Part shown: positions 59,750-64,000 of the stretch, piece after piece
Position numbering within the stretch: position 1 is the stretch's first letter
Layout: every line of letters starts with the position of its first letter
Made by a program: the position numbers and the translations under genes
The notes under the pieces: generated by a model
Databases searched by the model: none
Told to the model about the DNA's origin: nothing
What the model saw: the letters and a program-made list of their open reading frames with translations, nothing else
Assembly: GCF_042643265.1 (NCBI RefSeq)
Contig: NZ_JBHRRZ010000035.1
Coordinates: forward strand, 11,870-75,869
Length of the DNA: 64,000 nt
Direction of reading: 5' to 3'
Origin: Virgibacillus_O sediminis
GTDB taxonomy: Bacteria; Bacillota; Bacilli; Bacillales; Amphibacillaceae

Positions 59750-61339
59750 TCAATTCACCTTTTTCTGCCCTTCCCAATGCATTTCACGTAAGCGGAATTT
59801 TTGCAGCTTGCCTGTTGCAGTCTTCGGCAGCTCCTCGACAAACTCCACCTGTTTCGGTGCCTTGAAATGGGCCATGTTACTACGGCAGTATTCAATGATC
59901 TCCGCTTCAGTCACTTGTGCATCCGGATGCAGGACAATTACCGCTTTCGGCACCTCTCCCCATTTTTCATCCGGAACGGCGATGACTGCGGTCTCCAGCA
60001 CATCCGGATGTTTGTAAAGCACCCCTTCCACTTCGGTGGAGGAGATATTTTCCCCGCCGGATATGATCATGTCCTTGGCACGGTCACGGATTTCAATGTA
60101 TCCATCCGGGTAGGTCACTGCCAGGTCACCGGTATGGAACCAGCCGTCCTTCATGGCAGCGGCCGTCCGATCGGGATCCTTGTAATATCCTTCCATCACT
60201 ACATTTCCGCGGGTGATGATTTCACCAAGCTCTTCTCCATCCCATGCCACTTCTTCCCCATCGGGATGGATGACCTTTGTTTCCCCATTGAATGCGAGTT
60301 CGATTCCCTGCCTTGCCTTGATGGCAGCCTGTTCGTCAGCGGATTTTTGGTCGAATTCCTTTTTCCACTCATTGTACAGGATGAATGGCGAGGTTTCCGT
60401 CAGTCCGTATACATGAATCATTTGAAGGCCGAGAATTTCCTGTGCCTTCTGGATAAGCGCGGCAGCCGGGGGAGCTCCTGCTGTCGCCATCCGCGGACGG
60501 GTTTCTATTTCGATTTCCTTTGCTTTTGGCTCATTGACAAGCATATTGACGACGGTCGGCGCACCGCATAGGAGGGTAATTCCTTCCCGCTCAAACAAGG
60601 AAAGAATTTTCGGCGGGTCGACCTTCCGGAGACAGACATGGGTGCCGCCCGCTGCGGTAATTGCCCATACGCCTCCCCAGCCGTTTGCATGGAACATCGG
60701 CAGGGTATGCAGATAGACATCATCATGATTAACACCGAGATGGTACATGAAGTTTGCGGCATTCAAATAGTTTCCGCGATGTGTCAGCATCACGCCCTTC
60801 GGCTTCGAGGTCGTGCCGCTCGTATAATTCAGTGTCAGCAGTTGGTTTTCATCAATCTCCACCTGTGGCGGCGTCGTAACCGGCGCATGCTTCAGGAACG
60901 CCTCATAATCATTCGCCTTCAGCTTCGTTTCAAAGCCGTCCACATGTACCAGAATGATCCGCTCCAGGCTGAGTTTGTCCTCGATTTCCTCGATCGGCTT
61001 GCTGAACTCCTCATCGACGATCAGCATCTTCGCATCACTGTGGTTGATGATATATTCCATATCGTCTGAGGAAATCCGGTAGTTGATCGGTACCATCACC
61101 GCACCCAGCTGACAGATGCCATAGAAGCTTTCCAGCATATAATGAGTATTCGGCAGCATCACCGCAACATGGTCGCCCTCACGGATGCCGGCCTCATACA
61201 ATGCTTCGGAAAGCTTGTCCGCCCGCTCGGCGAATTCCTTGTACGTAAATGATTTTTCATCATCGATCACCGCCGTTTTGTCGGGGTAATATTTCACCGC
61301 CCTGCGTTTCCAATCGAGTGGGGTAAGTGGGGAAAACAT
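59750..61339 (-). CDS. Acyl-CoA synthetase (AMP-binding, fatty-acid-CoA ligase type)
   Basis: 529 residues from the ATG at 61339 with GGAG 9 bases upstream; the ATG at 61354 overlaps that site. ANL motifs: LNYTSGTTSKPKGVMLTHRG, HVYGLTETSPF, WFHTGDLAVTYPDGYIEIRDR and PKTATGKLQK (catalytic Lys). Similar to medium/long-chain acyl-CoA ligases. Probably supplies the acyl-CoA used by the downstream CoA-transferase family protein. Confidence 0.9.
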   Translation of the reverse strand: MFSPLTPLDWKRRAVKYYPDKTAVIDDEKSFTYKEFAERADKLSEALYEAGIREGDHVAVMLPNTHYMLESFYGICQLGAVMVPINYRISSDDMEYIINHSDAKMLIVDEEFSKPIEEIEDKLSLERIILVHVDGFETKLKANDYEAFLKHAPVTTPPQVEIDENQLLTLNYTSGTTSKPKGVMLTHRGNYLNAANFMYHLGVNHDDVYLHTLPMFHANGWGGVWAITAAGGTHVCLRKVDPPKILSLFEREGITLLCGAPTVVNMLVNEPKAKEIEIETRPRMATAGAPPAAALIQKAQEILGLQMIHVYGLTETSPFILYNEWKKEFDQKSADEQAAIKARQGIELAFNGETKVIHPDGEEVAWDGEELGEIITRGNVVMEGYYKDPDRTAAAMKDGWFHTGDLAVTYPDGYIEIRDRAKDMIISGGENISSTEVEGVLYKHPDVLETAVIAVPDEKWGEVPKAVIVLHPDAQVTEAEIIEYCRSNMAHFKAPKQVEFVEELPKTATGKLQKFRLREMHWEGQKKVN

Positions 61340-61483
61340 AGGAATCAACTCCATCTATAAGATTTTGGCATGCTCCGAGAGGTTGACATTTCTAAGTAGC
61401 TTTAGATAACGCTTACAATTCTGATAATAATATATTTTTCAACATCTTACAACTATAAAAAGGATGCCAGGTCTTCCCTTCCC

Positions 61484-61696
61484 TTAAAGCGAGGTTATGA
61501 TCCACTTATAAATAGCCCACAAAATAAAAGAGAGCGCCACAGGAAGAAGCGAATATATAATCAGAGATGGCATGTCTGCATCTGTGAAAAAGTATCCAAC
61601 AAGGAAGATGATAGCCCCTGTAATCATCCCGGTGACAGGACGAAATTTCTCCGTCTTTTTCATTACTTCTCTAGATTCTGGATCAATTTTGCTCAT
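61484..61696 (-). CDS. Small two-helix membrane protein
   Basis: 70 residues. Soluble basic start (SKIDPESREVMKKTEKFRP), then two membrane segments (about 22-38 and 44-65). GGGGGGG lies a few bases before the ATG. No family recognised. Confidence 0.7.
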   Translation of the reverse strand: MSKIDPESREVMKKTEKFRPVTGMITGAIIFLVGYFFTDADMPSLIIYSLLPVALSFILWAIYKWIITSL

Positions 61697-61883
61697 AGAA
61701 CCCCCCCAAGTCTTAGAAAATTATTTTCAAGATATCTAAAGATTACTAAATTATAAATAACTATCCCAGCTCAAATTGCTTCTCTTTACAAAATCTATAA
61801 TGATAGTTTATACATTATTAACACTATTTAGATAGGATATATACGGACCATTAATACGGAGATAGAGAGGGGAAGAAAACGAA

Positions 61884-63086
61884 ATGAACAAGCTGGAAAA
61901 AGCACTTGTAACTGGTATGGCTGCACTATGCATCACTGGATACACAGTAGACACGGCCAAGGCACATCCTAATGGCGGCACGCCGGAGCCCAGGCCATCT
62001 GTAAACAGTGTCATTCAGGATCAAGTTCGTACGGTGGAAGAGGTGAGATTGATAGGATCGGAAGTGGTGCCAAACGAATTAACGTATAAAGGAACCACGA
62101 CGGGAGGTTTTTCCGGTGTCACCTACAACCCAAAAAACAACAAATGGCTCCTGCTCAGTGATGACAGATCGGACCTAAATCCAGCCCGGTTTTACAGCGC
62201 AAAACTGAACTACAACTCCAACGGATTCCAAAACGTGCAATTAGTCGATGTCACCTACCTTAAACAGGCGGATGGGACTGTTTATCCAAACAGGGAGCAA
62301 TATCTTTCCGGGGCGGAAGGGATGGTCACAGACCCGGAAGCCATACGATTTGATCCGGAATCCAACCATATTTGGTACACAAGTGAGGGAAACCGTTCCC
62401 TGGGACTTAATCCATATATTCATCAAGCAGCACTGGACGGCAGCTTTGTATCAGATATCCCTGTGACCGACACGATAAAAATGGATGAGCAAGCAGAAAA
62501 AGGGTTCCGCAATAACCTCGCATTGGAAGGTGCCACCTTCTCCGCTGACGGTGAGACATTCTGGACGGCAATGGAAGGCCCGCTCATGCAAGATGGCATG
62601 CTGCCTACCCCTTATTCCGGTTCCTATTCACGGATCACCCAGTATGACCGGGATGGGAATGTACTTGCTGAATATGCCTATCCAATTGATGCGATTCCAG
62701 AAAAGCCTGGTGAGGGCAAGCATGCGGATAATGGCGTAACCGAAATCCTTTCGATCAATGAGCATGAATTTCTCGTCCTCGAACGCGCAAGTGTCCAATC
62801 CGCCGATGGGGACTTCAGTAATTATGTCCGCATTTACAAAATAGACATCAACAGTGCTACGGATATTAAGGAATTCGACTCTATCAAAGATAAAAATGTC
62901 AGCCCTGTAGAAAAAGAGCTGATCGTAGACATGAATGCCCTTGACTTGGAAAAAGTCGATAATATTGAAGGAATGACCTGGGGCAAAAAACTCCCTAATG
63001 GCAATGATACTTTAGTACTCGTGTCAGATAATAACTTCAATGACACGCAGATTTCCCAGTTCATTGCACTGGAAGTGATCCGATAG
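61884..63086 (+). CDS. Secreted esterase-like/phytase-like (PF13449-type) protein
   Basis: 400 residues. Signal peptide to about residue 27 (TAKAHP). Phytase-like beta-propeller features: TTTGGFSGVTYNPKNNKWLLLSDD, DPEAIRFDP, ALEGATFSADG, NGVTEILSINEHEFLVLER and the closing VLVSDNNFN. Widespread in bacteria, usually annotated as esterase-like activity of phytase; true substrate unproven. GAGAGGGG precedes the ATG. Confidence 0.85.
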   Translation: MNKLEKALVTGMAALCITGYTVDTAKAHPNGGTPEPRPSVNSVIQDQVRTVEEVRLIGSEVVPNELTYKGTTTGGFSGVTYNPKNNKWLLLSDDRSDLNPARFYSAKLNYNSNGFQNVQLVDVTYLKQADGTVYPNREQYLSGAEGMVTDPEAIRFDPESNHIWYTSEGNRSLGLNPYIHQAALDGSFVSDIPVTDTIKMDEQAEKGFRNNLALEGATFSADGETFWTAMEGPLMQDGMLPTPYSGSYSRITQYDRDGNVLAEYAYPIDAIPEKPGEGKHADNGVTEILSINEHEFLVLERASVQSADGDFSNYVRIYKIDINSATDIKEFDSIKDKNVSPVEKELIVDMNALDLEKVDNIEGMTWGKKLPNGNDTLVLVSDNNFNDTQISQFIALEVIR

Positions 63087-63170
63087 GACGAATAGCATGA
63101 TGGACTATCGTGGCGGTTCCTTTTCCGTGGAGGCGGCAGCTTCGGAATAAAGGCAGGATGATTAAATTGA

Positions 63171-63211
63171 GAGGAGCAGCAATTCTGCATGCGCATTGCT
63201 CCTCTTTTTTT
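63171..63211 (+). terminator. Terminator of the phytase-like gene
   Basis: GAGGAGCA pairs with TGCTCCTC, followed by eight T. Confidence 0.85.
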
Positions 63212-63237
63212 CCTGTATACTGCTCGCATACAACTCG

Positions 63238-63336
63238 TCAATACATGGATCGATAATAATTCATGCTGCCACACACCATGACCAGAATAAATAAGATTAA
63301 AACCACCAGCAGTGCGGCTATTTTGATGAATTTCAT
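63238..63336 (-). CDS. Small single-pass membrane peptide (32 residues)
   Basis: ATG 63336 with GGAGGTCG upstream. Sequence MKFIKIAALLVVLILFILV then a short polar tail (NYYRSMY): one membrane helix with a basic start. No family recognised. The IS200/IS605 end lies about 20 bases upstream of the start, so the native promoter may have been displaced. Confidence 0.6.
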   Translation of the reverse strand: MKFIKIAALLVVLILFILVMVCGSMNYYRSMY

Positions 63337-63358
63337 GCAAAACGACCTCCTAGATTAC

Positions 63359-63420
63359 AGATGTTCCGAGCGAGAAAGCCCACGGTTTTAATCGTGGGAT
63401 GATAGCTCGGTCGGATACGG
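63359..63420 (+). mobile_element. Left end of an IS200/IS605 element (continues past the right edge)
   Basis: Imperfect nested hairpin: CGAGC with GCTCG outside and CCCACG with CGTGGG inside, typical of single-strand-transposing IS605 ends. TTAC (63355-63358) directly precedes it, as at known IS608-type insertion sites. tnpA and tnpB follow. Confidence 0.72.
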
Positions 63421-63526
63421 AGTACCACTAAAAAACGCAAAGTTTATGGTACTTCAAGTATCCGAAAATTCCTTCTCTTTAGGTTTATTTGTTGTAGTCT
63501 GGCGAATAAGCAAATACAATAAGTAT

Positions 63527-63883
63527 ATGAATCAATACAGAAGAACAAAAACCACCGTATCATTAGTAAACTACCATTTCGTTTTTTGTCCTCGATACAG
63601 AAGGAAAATATTCCTCCGTGAGGATGTTGAGGAACGTTTTAAACAGTTAGTACAAGAAATATGTGGCGAATTGGAAATTATCATTGTCGCTTTAGAGTGC
63701 GATAAAGACCATACCCATTTATTTCTAAACGCACCACCAACATTTAGTCCTGCTGGAATTATGGCAAAAATCAAAGGAGTGACTTCTAAAAAGTTGCGAG
63801 AGGATTTTTCTTATCTTGCCAAGCATATGGACTCGTTCCTACTTTGTATCTACCGCGGGGAATGTATCGAGCGAAACCATTAA
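63527..63883 (+). pseudogene. tnpA: IS200/IS605 TnpA (Y1 HUH transposase), frameshifted
   Basis: It begins MNQYRRTKTTVSLVNYHFVFCPRYRRK, with the metal pair as DHTHLF (HUH; usually HVH). After LAKHM (near 63826) the frame goes wrong and stops at 63883. The shifted frame gives WTRSYFVSTAGNVSSETIKH, then YVEQQKTRG ending TGA 63917, the normal TnpA tail that holds the catalytic Tyr. By comparison with remembered relatives about 11 bases are missing there, so the enzyme is probably dead. Confidence 0.85.
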
Positions 63884-63921
63884 ACATTATGTGGAACAGC
63901 AAAAAACAAGGGGGTGAAACT

Positions 63922-64000
63922 GTGTCGCAGACTATAACCGTCAAAATAAAACTGCTTCCCACAAAAGAACAAGCAACTATCTTGCAAGAAATGAGTAAGG
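63922..64000 (+). CDS. tnpB: IS605 TnpB (RNA-guided nuclease family), partial at right edge
   Basis: GTG start at 63922 with GGGGGTG upstream; it reads SQTITVKIKLLPTKEQATIL, the standard TnpB N-terminus. Only 26 codons lie in the window. Confidence 0.85.
   Translation, partial: MSQTITVKIKLLPTKEQATILQEMSK

Noticed and set aside
1..64000. tRNA or rRNA genes
   Set aside because: No cloverleaf, CCA-ended stem or rRNA landmark was recognised anywhere in the window.

Overview
The window comes from a flagellated, spore-forming member of the Bacillaceae. The evidence is Sda and Spo0M (sporulation), a sigma-D motility block, YkuI, YkoFEDC, HxlRAB, a YhfUTS-like biotin operon and YvbJ-like proteins, with strong AGGAGG-type ribosome binding sites. 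Base composition is moderate for most of the window. It is visibly more A+T-rich at 1-3300 (iadA and its sigma-54 activator), 27300-28930 (flagellin), 34990-37050 (hxlRAB) and 57970-58400 (a gene remnant). No rRNA, tRNA or CRISPR array was seen.

Layout. 1-3340: isoaspartyl dipeptidase (runs off the left edge) with a sigma-54 promoter, and its likely sigma-54 activator. 3340-7570: DUF4363/DUF421 pair (DUF421 frameshifted at its end), the EAL protein YkuI, a decayed M14 peptidase and a YdjM-type membrane hydrolase. 8000-23440: small-molecule transport and metabolism: AtoE, an M20 amidohydrolase, two FUSC proteins, a Zur-controlled ZnuA, an MFS-ornithine cyclodeaminase operon with a divergent XRE-cupin regulator, GlpQ-like phosphodiesterase, guanine deaminase-like protein, VOC protein and DUF3231. 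23490-27245: ykoFEDC thiamine/HMP ECF transporter behind a TPP riboswitch. 27340-31740: yviE-fliW-csrA-hag with two sigma-D promoters and a CsrA hairpin in the hag leader, an EamA exporter, and a CheY-like protein with its own sigma-D promoter. 31800-37050: regulators, a secreted EEP-family protein, a membrane-anchored RidA, and hxlR/hxlAB (formaldehyde fixation). 37090-40940: a translationally coupled bioY-acyl-CoA ligase-thiolase-MaoC-MaoC operon behind a BirA-like operator. 41380-44710: 3-hydroxybutyrate utilisation (permease, thiolase, dehydrogenase). 44940-53460: NCS1 permease, Spo0M, Asp/Glu racemase, a type I toxin-antitoxin locus, Sda and SbcCD. 53640-61340: CueP, small proteins, YvbJ-type proteins, CaiB-family CoA transferase and acyl-CoA synthetase. 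61480-64000: small proteins, a secreted phytase-like protein and the left end of an IS200/IS605 element.

The least explained structure is a family of 21-nt-period arrays built on the core GCCCGAGT, found as six clusters between genes (10.8, 14.3, 18.7, 41.0, 57.8 and 58.4 kb). Two clusters in opposite orientation bracket an A+T-rich gene remnant. A second family, a roughly 120-nt foldable repeat, occurs three times (33.1, 41.2 and 48.9 kb), with apparent compensatory changes in its outer stem. Other points of interest are a sigma-54 promoter embedded in a terminator hairpin, a type I toxin with a TTG start and antisense RNA, and a thiolase that lacks the second catalytic cysteine.

All assignments rest on reading the sequence and recalled family knowledge. 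No database search was run.
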